Assembly: GCA_958295825.1 (NCBI GenBank)
Contig: OY282375.1
Location: 2,899,489 to 2,963,488, forward strand
DNA length: 64,000 bases
Direction: 5' to 3'
Origin: an uncultured Candidatus Entotheonella sp.
Lineage (GTDB): Bacteria > Tectomicrobia > Entotheonellia > Entotheonellales > Entotheonellaceae
In this document: positions 26,408 through 36,918 of the stretch, piece after piece
How the letters are laid out: each line of letters starts with the position of its first letter
How positions within the stretch are numbered: position 1 is the stretch's first letter
Position numbers and translations under genes: made by a program
The notes under the pieces: model-generated
Told to the model about the DNA's origin: nothing
Database searches by the model: none
Seen by the model: only the letters and a program-made list of their open reading frames with translations

Positions 26408-27430
26408 TCAGCGCAGCGGCATGGCGTACATCAGGCCGCCCTGCGTCCACAGGCGGTTGGAGCCGGTGCGCGCCAAGCCGATCGGCAGCACGTTGCGGTC
26501 ATAGACCTCGCCATAATTGCCAACGGCCTGGATCGCCTGCACCGCCCAGGAATTGCCGAGCCCGAGTTTCGTGCCCATGTCGCCCGAGACGCCCAGCAGG
26601 CGCTTCACCACCGGGTCCTGGCTGTCCATCATGGACGCCACGTTGGCCTGCGTCACGCCCTTCTCCTCCGCCTCGATCAGCGCGTAGACCAGCCACTTGA
26701 CGATGGTGAACCAGTCGTCGTCGCCGCGCCGCACCACTGGGCCCAGGGGCTCTTTGGAGATGGTTTCGGGAAGGATGACGTAGTCGTCGGGGTTCGGCGC
26801 GTCGACCGCCAGGATGGCGGCGAGGCCAGAGCGGTCGGTGGTGTACACCTGGCAGCGGCCGTTGAAGAACGCCGATATGGATTCCTCCAGGTTCTCGAAA
26901 ACGACGGGCTTGAAGTTCATGTTGTTGGCGCGGAAGTAATCGGCCAGGTTGAGCTCCGTGGTGGTGCCGGTCTGCACGCACACCTCGGCGCCGTCGAGCT
27001 CCGTGGCACTCTGCACGCCAAGGTCGCCGGGCACCATGAAGCCCTGGCCGTCGTAGAACGTCACGCCGGCAAACATCAGGCCGAGGGAGGCGTCGCGCGT
27101 CAGCGTCCAGGTGGTGTTGCGGCTGAGCAGGTCGACCTCCCCCGATTGCAGGGCGGTGAAGCGCTGCTGGGCGGAGAGCGGCACGAAGGTAACTTTGGCG
27201 GCGTCGCCGAGCACCGCGGCAGCCAGCCCGCGGCAGAAGTCGGTGTCGAGGCCGGTCCAGTTGCCGGCACTGTCGGCGATGGCGAAGCCGGCCACGCCGG
27301 TGCTGACGCCGCAGCGTACGTCGCCACGCGCCAGGACGGCATCAAGGGTTTTGCCGGCGTGTGCCGAGCCGGTCAGCACGGCCACCGTAAACGCGATGAA
27401 CAGACGGGCGTAGAGGGTCTTGTTGCGCAT
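26408..27430 (-). CDS. aapJ: Periplasmic amino-acid-binding protein (AapJ type)
   Basis: A 340-residue SBP bac_3 protein. Sec signal MRNKTLYARLFIAFTVAVL...AHA precedes the mature start at GKTLDAVLARGDVRCGVSTG. DTDFCRGLAAAVLGD, LLSRNTTWTLTRDASLG and the C-terminal NVLPIGLARTGSNRLWTQGG are AapJ/BztA hallmarks. ATG 27430 is chosen for its signal peptide; the frame is open further upstream. First gene of the operon. Confidence 0.92.
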   Translation of the reverse strand: MRNKTLYARLFIAFTVAVLTGSAHAGKTLDAVLARGDVRCGVSTGVAGFAIADSAGNWTGLDTDFCRGLAAAVLGDAAKVTFVPLSAQQRFTALQSGEVDLLSRNTTWTLTRDASLGLMFAGVTFYDGQGFMVPGDLGVQSATELDGAEVCVQTGTTTELNLADYFRANNMNFKPVVFENLEESISAFFNGRCQVYTTDRSGLAAILAVDAPNPDDYVILPETISKEPLGPVVRRGDDDWFTIVKWLVYALIEAEEKGVTQANVASMMDSQDPVVKRLLGVSGDMGTKLGLGNSWAVQAIQAVGNYGEVYDRNVLPIGLARTGSNRLWTQGGLMYAMPLR

Positions 27431-27516
27431 TGCGATCCTTCCAATGGATGTTGTTGGGATTGACACAGCCGAGTTTCGTGGAGTCTCTTTACTGTGAAGC
27501 AAGACAGGGCGCGAAG

Positions 27517-28767
27517 TCAACCGCTAAAGAGCCGGAGCCGGTTGTGGCGCGGCGCCGCCAGCCACAACCCCAGGCAGCCGAGGGCGCAAATCAGGACGGT
27601 GATCACGAAAGCGCCGTGGTAACCGCCGTGGCGGTCGTACCAGTAGCCGCCCAGCCAGGTGCCGCCAAAACCGCCGACGGCCCAGCCCAGTTCCAGGACG
27701 CCCAGGATCATGCCCAGATGGTGCGCCGGGAACAGGTCCGCAGTGGCCGCCGCCTGCACCGTGCTGTGCATGCCGTAGCCGAGTCCGAAGCCGATGGCAT
27801 AGCCATATAACAACCCCAGCGCGGCCTGCGGCCGCAAGCCCGCCAGGCAGCCGATGCCGACCATGCACAGCACGGTGCCGACGGTGTAGATCGGCTCGCG
27901 CCCGAAACGGTCGGAGAGGCTTCCCCACACGGGGCTGCTGACCGCCCGCAACAGGCCGGTCAAGCCGATTACCGAAGCCGCCAGCAGATGGGCAAAGCCG
28001 CTGTCGACCATGTGGGCGAGCTGGTGTACGCTGGTGATGTTCGACAGCCAGCCGATGCTGCATACCGAGACGAGCAGGCCCCAGAATTGGGCATTGCGCA
28101 GGCTACCCAGCAGATGCGAAAGGCCCATGGGCGGGACTACGGCAGATGGCGGGCCTGTGGCGGCGCCCTCGGGATGCAGACCGATGTCCTGCGGGCGATG
28201 ACGCTGCCACAGCGCGTTCAGCGGCGCCAGGATCAGGACCGTGACCACACCGAGGGCGGCGTAGGTCCAGCGCCAGCCGTACAGATCGACGAAGTACTGC
28301 GTGAGCGGCACGATAAACAGGGTTCCCAGGTTGGCACCGCCGAGAACCAGCCCGGCGGCGGTGCCGCGGCGGCGTTCAAACCATAAGGAGACCAGCGCCA
28401 GGTGCGGCGCGAATCCCGCCAGATTAAATCCCTGCGCCGCCAGGCCCCAGCCGACGCACAGGTGCCACATCGTGGTCGCTTGCGCGGCAACGACGAGGCC
28501 GCCGCCCATGAAAAGGGCGCCGAGCGGAAACAGCCAGCGTGGGCCGTAGGCGTCGAACAGCCTCCCGGCCAGCCAGGCGGTGGCGGCGTAGCTGATCAGC
28601 CCGATGGAAAAAGGCAGGGAGGCCGTGGTCCGACTCCACCCGAACTCCGAGACGATGGCGGCGAAAAGCACGCCGGCGGTGTAGAAGAGGCCGCTGATGA
28701 TCATCATGGTAAAGCTGGCGATGGCCACAATGATCCAGCCGTAGTAGAAGCGGGGCGTGCGTTGCAT
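27517..28767 (-). CDS. MFS transporter (monocarboxylate/oxalate-formate-like)
   Basis: A 416-residue, 12-TM major facilitator. RFYYGWIIVAIASFTMMIISG at the N-terminus, DAYGPRWLF and SDRFGREPIY between helices 2-3 and 8-9, and a long central loop are typical of the OFA/MCT branch that moves small carboxylates. ATG 28767 has GGAGCC upstream; an upstream ATG 28779 is possible. Lies 86 bp before aapJ on the same strand. Confidence 0.85.
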   Translation of the reverse strand: MQRTPRFYYGWIIVAIASFTMMIISGLFYTAGVLFAAIVSEFGWSRTTASLPFSIGLISYAATAWLAGRLFDAYGPRWLFPLGALFMGGGLVVAAQATTMWHLCVGWGLAAQGFNLAGFAPHLALVSLWFERRRGTAAGLVLGGANLGTLFIVPLTQYFVDLYGWRWTYAALGVVTVLILAPLNALWQRHRPQDIGLHPEGAATGPPSAVVPPMGLSHLLGSLRNAQFWGLLVSVCSIGWLSNITSVHQLAHMVDSGFAHLLAASVIGLTGLLRAVSSPVWGSLSDRFGREPIYTVGTVLCMVGIGCLAGLRPQAALGLLYGYAIGFGLGYGMHSTVQAAATADLFPAHHLGMILGVLELGWAVGGFGGTWLGGYWYDRHGGYHGAFVITVLICALGCLGLWLAAPRHNRLRLFSG

Positions 28768-28914
28768 GAGAGGCTCCATTGAATTGAATGAGGGCATCTC
28801 TAAGCTCGACTTTGTACAAAATGAGGGGGGGGATTCAGGGACATCGGCTCCCGTATTGTAAGATGACAGTTGCCACACCAACCACCTTGCAGCGAGGTTG
28901 GCGATGCCCCCTTC

Positions 28915-29216
28915 CGACGCACCTTAGCACCCTCCTGACACCCTTTCAAAGTCGCTTCAGCGCCCGCTCGGCGGAACCCTGCTGGCCCGCCGACGGCGAA
29001 CCATCACCACAGCCCTGAGACACACCGGACAGGGCGATACCCCGTCGTTCAGCCTCTATCAGCAGGGGTTCAATCGGGCTCACGGGTCCGCTCTCAAAGG
29101 TAGCCGCTGGCTACTGACCCTGCTGGCGCAGACCTTCGACGCCGCTGGCGGCAGCCTGACGTTCGGCCTTGACGAAACCCTGGCGCGGCGCTGGGGACCC
29201 CGGATCAAGTCCGGGG
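28915..29216 (+). mobile_element. IS701-like transposase N-terminal relic
   Basis: With one frame change near 28970, the plus strand reads STLLTPFQSRFSARS, then RRRTITTALRHTGQGD, SLYQQGFNRAHGSALKGS and LTFGLDETLARRWGPRIK. This is the N-terminal DDE-transposase region of IS701-type elements up to the first catalytic Asp (LDET). The rest is missing. Non-functional relic between the MFS gene and the dehydrogenase. Confidence 0.7.
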
Positions 29217-29275
29217 TGACGTTCTTCCCACCGAGGCGACCGAACCCATCTTCATTACCCTTGTTCGGAGTCGGG

Positions 29276-30304
29276 TTACGGCAGTGGCGACGCGATACCC
29301 AACTCACCGCAGAAAGCCAGCAGCACCTTTTGGGCGTCCGCCCGCACAGGAACGCCGTGGCGTAACCGCGTTTCGGACCGTTCGTGCTCCAGCTCCCCGG
29401 GCAGCAGGATGCGCGGCACGCCGGGGGCGGACTCGGATTGCTTGATTTCGGCGCACAATTGCTCGATGCGCGCTTCGAACTCGGGGCGCGGCATGAACAC
29501 GGTCGGGTCGAGCACGGCGAACAGGTGCCCGAGGTCGTGGCAGGTTTGCGGGTCGGTGAGGCGACTCGGCGCGTGGGCCTGTCCGAAACCGGCGCCGGTG
29601 AGCACGCCGCACAGGACTTCCAGAACCACGGCGAGACCGTAGCCCTTGTGGTCGCCGATGATCGGGCGGGCGAGGAAATCACTGTCCAAGGGACCGCGGG
29701 CAGGCATTTCGGCTGCGCCGCCGCTGTCCTGCGGCTGGGTGGCGATAAGCGACATGTCCAGCACGATCGGCGCGCCGTGGCGGCGAGGGATGGCCACCGC
29801 GAAGGGATTGTTGCCAAGCGCCGGGGTCAGCCCGCCCCAGGGCGGCAAGCCGATTTTCAGTTCTGTGTTGGTGCCGACGAATCCCAGAAAGCCCTCGGAC
29901 AACGCCCGCATGGCAAACGTCGCCATCGTGCCGAGCGTCGTCGAGTTTCGCACCCCCACGAGCGCAAAACCGCCCGACCTTGCCGCCTCCAGACAGCGCG
30001 TCATGGCCCGCATGCCGACCACGGGACCCAGGCCGTTGTCGGCGTCTAGCAGGGCGAACGGCCCGCGCTCGTGCACGACGCGGATCCGGGGTGTCGGGTT
30101 GATGCCGCCAGCCTGCAAGCGGCGGACGGTGTTTTGCAGCCGCGCGACGCTGAAGGCATCGAATCCGGCGGGCTGGCGAAGGGTGCTTTGCAGGCGGGCG
30201 TCGGCCACGGCCGCGGCATCCTCCTCCGGGACGCCGGCGCGCTGGCACACTTGCCGGTAGAAAGCATGCAGGCGCGGCGCGGTAATAGATGGGGATGGGG
30301 CCAA
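29276..30304 (-). CDS. Ldh2 family (malate/L-lactate/sulfolactate) oxidoreductase, His motifs lost
   Basis: A 342-residue member of the Ldh_2 fold: LLDADNGLGPVVGMRAM, GNNPFAVAIPRRHGAPIVLDMS and GDHKGYGLAVVLEVLCG all fit NAD(P)-dependent 2-hydroxyacid dehydrogenases of this family. Two otherwise conserved histidine motifs are changed: SHG is PAG (in RQPAGFDAF) and the SNHFG/SHHFG motif is NSTTLG. TTG start with GGAAG upstream. Either a divergent activity or loss of hydride-transfer chemistry. Confidence 0.78.
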   Translation of the reverse strand: MAPSPSITAPRLHAFYRQVCQRAGVPEEDAAAVADARLQSTLRQPAGFDAFSVARLQNTVRRLQAGGINPTPRIRVVHERGPFALLDADNGLGPVVGMRAMTRCLEAARSGGFALVGVRNSTTLGTMATFAMRALSEGFLGFVGTNTELKIGLPPWGGLTPALGNNPFAVAIPRRHGAPIVLDMSLIATQPQDSGGAAEMPARGPLDSDFLARPIIGDHKGYGLAVVLEVLCGVLTGAGFGQAHAPSRLTDPQTCHDLGHLFAVLDPTVFMPRPEFEARIEQLCAEIKQSESAPGVPRILLPGELEHERSETRLRHGVPVRADAQKVLLAFCGELGIASPLP

Positions 30305-30762
30305 GGGGGTCTTCCGGATGGATCGTGCCTCAGTTTGGCGTCTTGGGAATTGGAAGCTACGCGCAAAATTTGTCTTAGGCGTCGAAACAGGTGTTCATCT
30401 CCGTTCCGAGGTCGTCGATGCGATGGGCAGTGGCGTCAAAGCGTTGGTGCATTAGGATTGATAATACCAAATTGGATGGTTCCGGTGAATCCGCCGAGGC
30501 GGATGGTGGTTGCCGTTATAGCTCCCGCGTTGTCTTTGCTCCAATTCCACATCTTTTGCACGGCTCCCCCAGAGTCCTAGGATTTGAAGAATTGTATCAC
30601 AGGTTGGGGATAATCCGGCTTGGCTGGCCATCCCGGCAACGGAGGGATTGCCGGGCAAACGGCGCTCGGCCCGCGCTCGGCATTTCTGATACACTTTTTG
30701 CCCAATTCCTGTCCTGTATCCCTATCATTTTATCTTCGCAGCCATGCACAGGGAGCCGCCCG
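30305..30762. other. About 460 bp intergenic region
   Basis: Lower GC than the flanks and no frame with coding character; the long plus-strand frame running through it is the upstream extension of the ATP-grasp gene. It presumably holds the divergent promoters of the dehydrogenase and of the ATP-grasp cluster, but no clear -35/-10 pair can be defended. Confidence 0.4.
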
Positions 30763-32205
30763 ATGAAGCTCGCGGCCTATGATACCGGACGATTCTACGA
30801 CGAGTTGGTGCGTCCCGACGGGCAAGCCCGTTCGGGCGCCGCGCCGCTGCTGGAGCGCGTCGCCTCGCTGCCGGAAGGCGAACTGGTGCGGCGGCAGCAG
30901 GCCGCCGAGCGCGACCTGCTCAACCTCGGCATCACGTTCACGGTCTACGGCGACGAGGCCGGCACTGAGCGCATCTTCCCCTTCGACATTCTGCCCCGCA
31001 TCGTCGGCGCCGCGGATTGGGCCACCATCGAGCGCGGCCTGAAGCAACGCATCCAGGCGCTCAACCTGTTCGTCGACGACATCTATCACGCCCAGCGCAT
31101 CATCAAGGACGGCATCGTGCCGGAAGAGCTGATCCTGTCGGCGCGCAACTTTCTGCCGCCGTGCGTCGGGCTCAACCCACCGCAGGGCATCTGGTGCCAC
31201 ATCAGCGGCATCGACCTGGTGCGCGACCGCGACGGGCAGATCTACGTGCTCGAAGACAACCTGCGCTGCCCCTCCGGCGTGTCGTACGTGCTGGAAAACC
31301 GCCAAGTGCTCAAACGCACCTTCCCGCAAGTGTTCGAGGTCTCGCAGGTGCGCCCGGTGGACGACTACCCCAGCCGCATGCTGGACATGCTGCAATCCCT
31401 GGCGCCGGCCGGAGTGCCCAACCCCACGGTGGTGGTGCTTACGCCCGGCGTTTTCAACTCGGCCTATTTCGAGCACGCCTTCCTGGCGCAGAAAATGGGT
31501 GTGGAGCTCGTCGAGGGCCGCGACTTGGCGGTGGTCGACGGCCTGGTGATGATGCGCACCACCAAGGGCTTCCAGCGCGTTGACGTCATCTACCGCCGCA
31601 TCGACGACGATTTCCTTGATCCGCTGACCTTCCGGCCCGATTCCTACCTCGGCGTGCCCGGTCTCATACAGGTCTACAAAGCCGGCCGGGTGGCGCTGGC
31701 CAACGCCCCCGGCACCGGGGTGGCGGACGATAAGGCCGTGTACGCCTACGTGCCGCAGATGATCGCCTACTATCTCAGCGAGGACATGGTGCTGCCGAAC
31801 GTGCCGACCTACGTCTGCTGGGAAGACGAGCAGCGCCGCTACGTACTGGACCACCTCGCCGAACTGGTAGTCAAGGCGGTCAACGAGTCCGGCGGTTACG
31901 GCATGCTGGTCGGCCCGCACGCCTCGACCGCCGAGCGCAAGACCTTCGCCGAAGCCATCGCGGCCAACCCGCGCAACTACATCGCCCAGCCCACCCTGTC
32001 GTTGTCGCGCGCGCCGGTGATCGTCGACGACGGGGCGCTCGAAGGCCGTCACGTCGACCTGCGGCCCTACATTCTCTACGGCGCCGGCCGCCCCTACGTG
32101 TTGCCCGGCGGCCTGACGCGCGTCGCGCTGCAGAAAGGCTCGCTGGTGGTCAATTCGTCCCAGGGCGGCGGCAGCAAGGACACCTGGGTGCTGGCGAAGG
32201 ACTGA
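30763..32205 (+). CDS. Circularly permuted type-2 ATP-grasp protein
   Basis: A 480-residue protein of the circularly permuted ATP-grasp family: [68 protein letters not shown] and the closing [10 protein letters not shown]. These are predicted ATP-dependent carboxylate-amine ligases in a peptide-forming cluster with alpha-E and transglutaminase-like proteins (Iyer, Aravind and co-workers). ATG 30763 with GGGAG upstream is preferred over the longer open frame. It is followed 3 bp later by its alpha-E partner. Confidence 0.9.
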   Translation: MKLAAYDTGRFYDELVRPDGQARSGAAPLLERVASLPEGELVRRQQAAERDLLNLGITFTVYGDEAGTERIFPFDILPRIVGAADWATIERGLKQRIQALNLFVDDIYHAQRIIKDGIVPEELILSARNFLPPCVGLNPPQGIWCHISGIDLVRDRDGQIYVLEDNLRCPSGVSYVLENRQVLKRTFPQVFEVSQVRPVDDYPSRMLDMLQSLAPAGVPNPTVVVLTPGVFNSAYFEHAFLAQKMGVELVEGRDLAVVDGLVMMRTTKGFQRVDVIYRRIDDDFLDPLTFRPDSYLGVPGLIQVYKAGRVALANAPGTGVADDKAVYAYVPQMIAYYLSEDMVLPNVPTYVCWEDEQRRYVLDHLAELVVKAVNESGGYGMLVGPHASTAERKTFAEAIAANPRNYIAQPTLSLSRAPVIVDDGALEGRHVDLRPYILYGAGRPYVLPGGLTRVALQKGSLVVNSSQGGGSKDTWVLAKD

Positions 32206-32208
32206 TCC

Positions 32209-35200
32209 ATGCTGAGCCGCGCTGCCGAATCCATCTACTGGCTGCACCGCTACATCGAGCGCGCCGAGAACGTCGCCCGCTTCATCGACGTGAATCTCCA
32301 CCTGATGCTCGACCTGGCCCCGGACAGCCCCGAGCAGTGGCAGCCGCTGGTCAACACCACCGGTGACCGCCACGACTTCGCCCGGCGCTACGGCACGGCC
32401 ACCAAGGAAAACGTCTTCACTTTTCTCACCCACGACACCGCCAATCCCAACTCGATCCTCTCCTGCCTGCAAGCGGCGCGCGACAACGCCCGCTCGGTGC
32501 GCGAGATCATCTCCTCGGACATGTGGGAGCACGTCAACAAGTTCTACCTGATGGTGCAGCGGGCGGTGCGGCAGGCGCCGCAGGCGCCGCACGATTTCTT
32601 CACCGAGGTGAAGAACGCCAGCTACCTGTTCGTCGGCATCACCGACGCTACCATGGCGCACGGCGAGGGCTGGCACTTCGGGCGTCTCGGGCGGCTGCTC
32701 GAGCGCGCCGACAAGACCTCGCGCATCCTCGACGTGAAATACTTTATCCTATTGCCGAAGGCGAGCGACGTGGGTTCGCCGGTGGACGACATCCAGTGGG
32801 CGGCGGTGCTCAAGTCGGCCAGCGCCCTGGAAATGTACCGCCAGCGGTTCGGGCGCATCACGCCGCTCAGTGTGGCGGATTTCCTGGTGCTGGACCGTGA
32901 GTTTCCGCGCGCCTTGCACTACTGTCTGGTCGAGGCGGAAACGTCGCTGCACCTCATTTCCGGCACGCCCATGGGCAGCTTTCGAGACGAGGCCGAGCAG
33001 CGTCTGGGCCGCCTGCGCTCGGAGCTGGATTACGCGGCCATTCAGGAGATCATCAGCGTCGGATTGCACGAATTTCTGGACCGCTTTCAATTCAAGCTCA
33101 ACCAGGTGGACGACGAGATTTTCAACACCTTCTTTGCCATGCGCCCGGTGAGCGGGCCGCGGCGTGGCGAGGGTATGAGACACATGGCTCATCACGTCAG
33201 GACACGTGACGCGCGGACGGCGGTGCGTACTGGGTTATTTGCCGGCTACAGCGCGCCGGACGGATCCTACGACGAAATGTTTGCCGAGGGTGGCGAGCCG
33301 CGTCCACACTGGCAGAAGGTGAGCGAGGCGCTGGAAGCCCTGGGGCCGCGCGAACTGGCGCACTGCTGGCAGCAGGCGCGGCGGATGATCCACGAAAACG
33401 GCGTCACGTACAACGTATACGACGACGCACGCGGCATGGAGCGTCCGTGGGAGCTGGACCCGGTGCCGTGGGTTATCGGACCGGACGAGTGGGGGCGCCT
33501 GGAAGCCGCCCTGGCGCAGCGGGCGCGGCTGCTGAACGCCGTGCTGGCGGACGTATACGGTCCACAACGCCTGCTCACCGAGGGGCTGCTGCCGCCGGAA
33601 CTGGTGTTCGCGCATCCGGGCTTTCTGCGCCCCTGCCACGGCCTGGCCGTACCCAACGACTCCTATCTGCACGCCTACGCCGCCGACCTGGCGCGCACGC
33701 CGGACGGACAGTGGTGGGTGCTGGCCGACCGCGCCCAAAGCCCGGCGGGGTCCGGTTACGCGTTGGAGAATCGCCAGGTGCTGTCAAACATCCTGCCCGA
33801 GGTGTTGCGCGACTGCCAAGTGCAGCGGCTGGCATCGTATTTTGCGGCCCTACGGCAGACGCTGCACGACGCGGCGACGCGCCACCGCGACAACCCGCGC
33901 ATCGTGCTGCTGACTCCCGGACCGTATAACGAGACCTACTTCGAGCACGCCTATCTGGCGCGCTATCTCGGCTACACCCTGGTCGAGGGCGGCGACCTGA
34001 CGGTGCGCGATGAACGCGTCTATCTCAAAACGCTGGCCGGCCTGGAGCCGGTGGACGTCATCCTGCGGCGGCTGGACGATGCGTTCTGCGATCCGCTCGA
34101 GTTGAATCAGGCGTCGCTACTCGGCACCGCGGGGCTGGTACAGGCGGTACGAGCCGGCAACGTTAGTGTCGTCAATACGCTAGGCAGCGGCTGGCTGGAA
34201 AGCGCCGCGTTGATGCCGTTTCTACCTGCCTTGTGCCGCCGTCTGTTGGACGAAGAACTTGCCCTGCCGTCGGCGCCGACGTGGTGGTGCGGGGACACGG
34301 ACAGCTTGGCATACGTGCTGGACCACTTGGAGGAGCTCGTGGTGATGCCGATGCGATCCAGCGCTGGGCGTGACACGATGCGGGGCGACCGGCTGAGTCG
34401 TGATGAGCGGCGTGAGCTGGTCGACATGGTGCGAGCGCGGCCCTACGAGTACGCGGCGCAGCAACACCTGTCGCTGTCCAGCCTGCCGGTATGGAACGAC
34501 GTCGGGGTGCAACCGCGGCAGACGGTTTTGCGCACGTACGCGGTGGCCGAGCGGGACACGTACAAGGTCATGTCGGGCGGCTTGACGCGGGTTTCGGCAA
34601 GCGACGGCCCTCCGGCCATAGCGATGCAGGGCGACAGCGGCAGCAAGGACACCTGGGTGCTGTGCAAGGGTGAGCCGGACACGCTAACGCTACTGCCGCC
34701 GGCCGGTCAGCCCATTGCGCTGCGCCGCAGCGGTTACGAATTTCCCAGCCGCGCAGCCGACAATCTGTTCTGGATCGGACGTCACAGCGAGCGCGCCGAA
34801 GGGCTGGCGCGCCTGCTGCGCAGCCTGTTGGTCCGACTTAACGACGAATCCGGGCTGAAAAGCAGCACGGCGTTTCCCGTGCTGTTTCGCGCCGTGCAGG
34901 CGTGGGGGTTCGGCCACCTGACGGCGCCAGCGGAACAGCCGGACGGCTTGGCGTCGCGGGCGCAGGCGCTGTTGGCGATCCTGTTCGACCCGCAAGCCGC
35001 CCACAGCGTCCGCGCCATCCTCGGCACCCTGCACCGCGTGGCGGCCTCGGTGCGGGATTACATGACCCTCGAATCGTGGCGCATCATCACCCACCTGGAC
35101 GAGGATTTTGACTGGCGTCCACTCGCCAATCACGTCGAACGCCTGCCTGACGCCCTGGCGTTGATCGATCACACCATCATGATGCTGTCGGCTTTCAGTG

Positions 35201-35745
35201 GCCTTATGGAAGAAAACATGATTCGCGGTCCGCAGTGGCATTTTCTGGACCTCGGACGGCGGCTCGAACGCGCCGCGCACACCACTGGCCTGCTGCGCAG
35301 CACCCTGGTGGATGCGGACGACCGAGAGGGGTCGGTGCTGGAGGCGCTTCTGGAGATTGGCGACAGCTCGATCACCTACCGCTCGCGCTACCTCACGGCG
35401 CTGCAATGCGTGCCCGTGCTGGACCTGCTGCTCACCGACGACTCCAATCCGCGCGCCGTGGTCTACCAGTTGGTGCGGCTTGCCGACCACGTCGAACGCC
35501 TGCCGCGCGATCGCAACATGCCGTCGCTGAGTCCCACTCAACGGCGGGTGGTGGCCATGCTCACGCGGCTGCGTCTGGCGGAGATCGAGGTGCTGTGCCG
35601 GGTCGGCCGGAACGGGCGGCGCGGCCATCTGGAGACGGCGTTGGCAGAACTTCAGGCGGATTTTTCGGGGCTCTCGGATACCATCACGCATCACTACCTG
35701 AGTCACGCCGAACTGACGCGGCATCTCGCCCTCACGGGAGGCTGA
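32209..35745 (+). CDS. Alpha-E / ATP-grasp / alpha-E fusion protein
   Basis: At 1178 residues this joins three modules. Residues 1-320 are an alpha-E domain (MLSRAAESIYWLHRYIERAE). Residues about 340-830 are a second circularly permuted ATP-grasp domain ([39 protein letters not shown]). Residues about 845-1178 are a second alpha-E domain (SRAADNLFWIGRHSERAEGL). Second ATP-grasp and alpha-E fusions are common; having the first alpha-E domain fused in front as well is less usual. Probably the ligase/scaffold of the peptide-modifying system with the flanking ATP-grasp and transglutaminase. Confidence 0.9.
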   Translation: MLSRAAESIYWLHRYIERAENVARFIDVNLHLMLDLAPDSPEQWQPLVNTTGDRHDFARRYGTATKENVFTFLTHDTANPNSILSCLQAARDNARSVREIISSDMWEHVNKFYLMVQRAVRQAPQAPHDFFTEVKNASYLFVGITDATMAHGEGWHFGRLGRLLERADKTSRILDVKYFILLPKASDVGSPVDDIQWAAVLKSASALEMYRQRFGRITPLSVADFLVLDREFPRALHYCLVEAETSLHLISGTPMGSFRDEAEQRLGRLRSELDYAAIQEIISVGLHEFLDRFQFKLNQVDDEIFNTFFAMRPVSGPRRGEGMRHMAHHVRTRDARTAVRTGLFAGYSAPDGSYDEMFAEGGEPRPHWQKVSEALEALGPRELAHCWQQARRMIHENGVTYNVYDDARGMERPWELDPVPWVIGPDEWGRLEAALAQRARLLNAVLADVYGPQRLLTEGLLPPELVFAHPGFLRPCHGLAVPNDSYLHAYAADLARTPDGQWWVLADRAQSPAGSGYALENRQVLSNILPEVLRDCQVQRLASYFAALRQTLHDAATRHRDNPRIVLLTPGPYNETYFEHAYLARYLGYTLVEGGDLTVRDERVYLKTLAGLEPVDVILRRLDDAFCDPLELNQASLLGTAGLVQAVRAGNVSVVNTLGSGWLESAALMPFLPALCRRLLDEELALPSAPTWWCGDTDSLAYVLDHLEELVVMPMRSSAGRDTMRGDRLSRDERRELVDMVRARPYEYAAQQHLSLSSLPVWNDVGVQPRQTVLRTYAVAERDTYKVMSGGLTRVSASDGPPAIAMQGDSGSKDTWVLCKGEPDTLTLLPPAGQPIALRRSGYEFPSRAADNLFWIGRHSERAEGLARLLRSLLVRLNDESGLKSSTAFPVLFRAVQAWGFGHLTAPAEQPDGLASRAQALLAILFDPQAAHSVRAILGTLHRVAASVRDYMTLESWRIITHLDEDFDWRPLANHVERLPDALALIDHTIMMLSAFSGLMEENMIRGPQWHFLDLGRRLERAAHTTGLLRSTLVDADDREGSVLEALLEIGDSSITYRSRYLTALQCVPVLDLLLTDDSNPRAVVYQLVRLADHVERLPRDRNMPSLSPTQRRVVAMLTRLRLAEIEVLCRVGRNGRRGHLETALAELQADFSGLSDTITHHYLSHAELTRHLALTGG

Positions 35746-35752
35746 GGCGACC

Positions 35753-36628
35753 ATGCGCTACCGCGTGCGACATACCACGACGTACGCCTACTCCAACGCG
35801 GTGTCGGTGTGCCACAACGAACTGCACCTGTGCCCGCGGCAATGCCGCCATCAGACGTGCTCATTCCACGAACTGCTGTTGTTCCCCGAGGCCCCGGTGG
35901 TGAGCCGGTCGGTGGATTATTTCGGCAATCCGGTGACCTTCTTCACGCTGCAAGAGCCGCACCGGGCGCTGACCATGACGGCCAACAGCATCGTCGAGGT
36001 GACACCGTTTGAGGCGCCCCCGCTGGCGGCCTCGGCGGCATGGGACGACGTGCGTGACGGCCTGCGCCAGGACCGCAGCGCCGAGGGTCTGGACGCGTAC
36101 CAGTTCGTGTTCGACTCCCCGTACGTGGCGGCCAGCGCGGAATTGCTGGCATATGCCGCCTCGTCCTTCACCCCGCGGCGGCCCTTGCTCGAAGCGGTCT
36201 GGGACCTCACCGAGCGCATCCACGCCGAGTTCACCTACGACCCCGGGGCCACCGCGGTCAATACGCCGTTGAGCGACGTGCTGCGCCACCGCCGCGGTGT
36301 CTGCCAAGACTTTGCGCACTTGCAAATCGGCTGCCTGCGCGCCCTCGGCCTGGCGGTCCGCTACGTCAGCGGCTACCTCGTCACCCAGTCGTCAGGGCCC
36401 AATCCGCTCATCGGCGCCGAAGCCTCGCACGCCTGGCTCTCCATCTTCTGCCCCGGCCACGGCTGGACCGACGTCGACCCCACCAACAACCTATGGCCCT
36501 CCGACCGCCACATCACCGTCGCCATCGGCCGCGATTACGGCGACGTCAGCCCCATCAAGGGCGTCTTCCTCGGCGGCGGCGACCATACCATGGAAGTCGC
36601 GGTGGACGTCATGCCGATGCCATCGTAA
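35753..36628 (+). CDS. Transglutaminase-like cysteine peptidase family protein
   Basis: A 291-residue protein with the bacterial transglutaminase N-terminal beta domain (MRYRVRHTTTYAYSNAVS) and a transglutaminase core. Cys is in HRRGVCQDFAHL, His in EASHAWLSIF and Asp in TDVDPTNN, so the triad is complete. It follows the ATP-grasp fusion by 7 bp and is a standard member of this cluster, where it is predicted to hydrolyse or transfer the peptide made by the ligases. No signal peptide. Confidence 0.92.
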   Translation: MRYRVRHTTTYAYSNAVSVCHNELHLCPRQCRHQTCSFHELLLFPEAPVVSRSVDYFGNPVTFFTLQEPHRALTMTANSIVEVTPFEAPPLAASAAWDDVRDGLRQDRSAEGLDAYQFVFDSPYVAASAELLAYAASSFTPRRPLLEAVWDLTERIHAEFTYDPGATAVNTPLSDVLRHRRGVCQDFAHLQIGCLRALGLAVRYVSGYLVTQSSGPNPLIGAEASHAWLSIFCPGHGWTDVDPTNNLWPSDRHITVAIGRDYGDVSPIKGVFLGGGDHTMEVAVDVMPMPS

Positions 36629-36918
36629 TGGATGGCTCGCCGAAATTGACAATTGCGCACGGTTGTGTCTTATGAGGAGTTGTCGAACAGATTGTTATCC
36701 TAACCCAGAAAGCCTCTTGGACCGTCTAGATGGGCCCCTGCCGCTCCGGACAGCGACGTGCCCGCACCGGATGTCCGATGCCTGTCTGCCGGGCGCCGCC
36801 CGTGGCCATGCTGCCGGGACACCGCGGCCGGGCAATTCGCTGCCGCGTCGATGTCTTTCCAGGCAGGCCCTTGGGCACCCTGTTCATACCACTGTAGGAC
36901 CGAAGAAGGAGGACAAGC

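Noticed and set aside
30730..32676. 648-aa minus-strand reading frame
   Set aside because: It is the antisense shadow of the ATP-grasp gene; high GC creates long reverse frames here.
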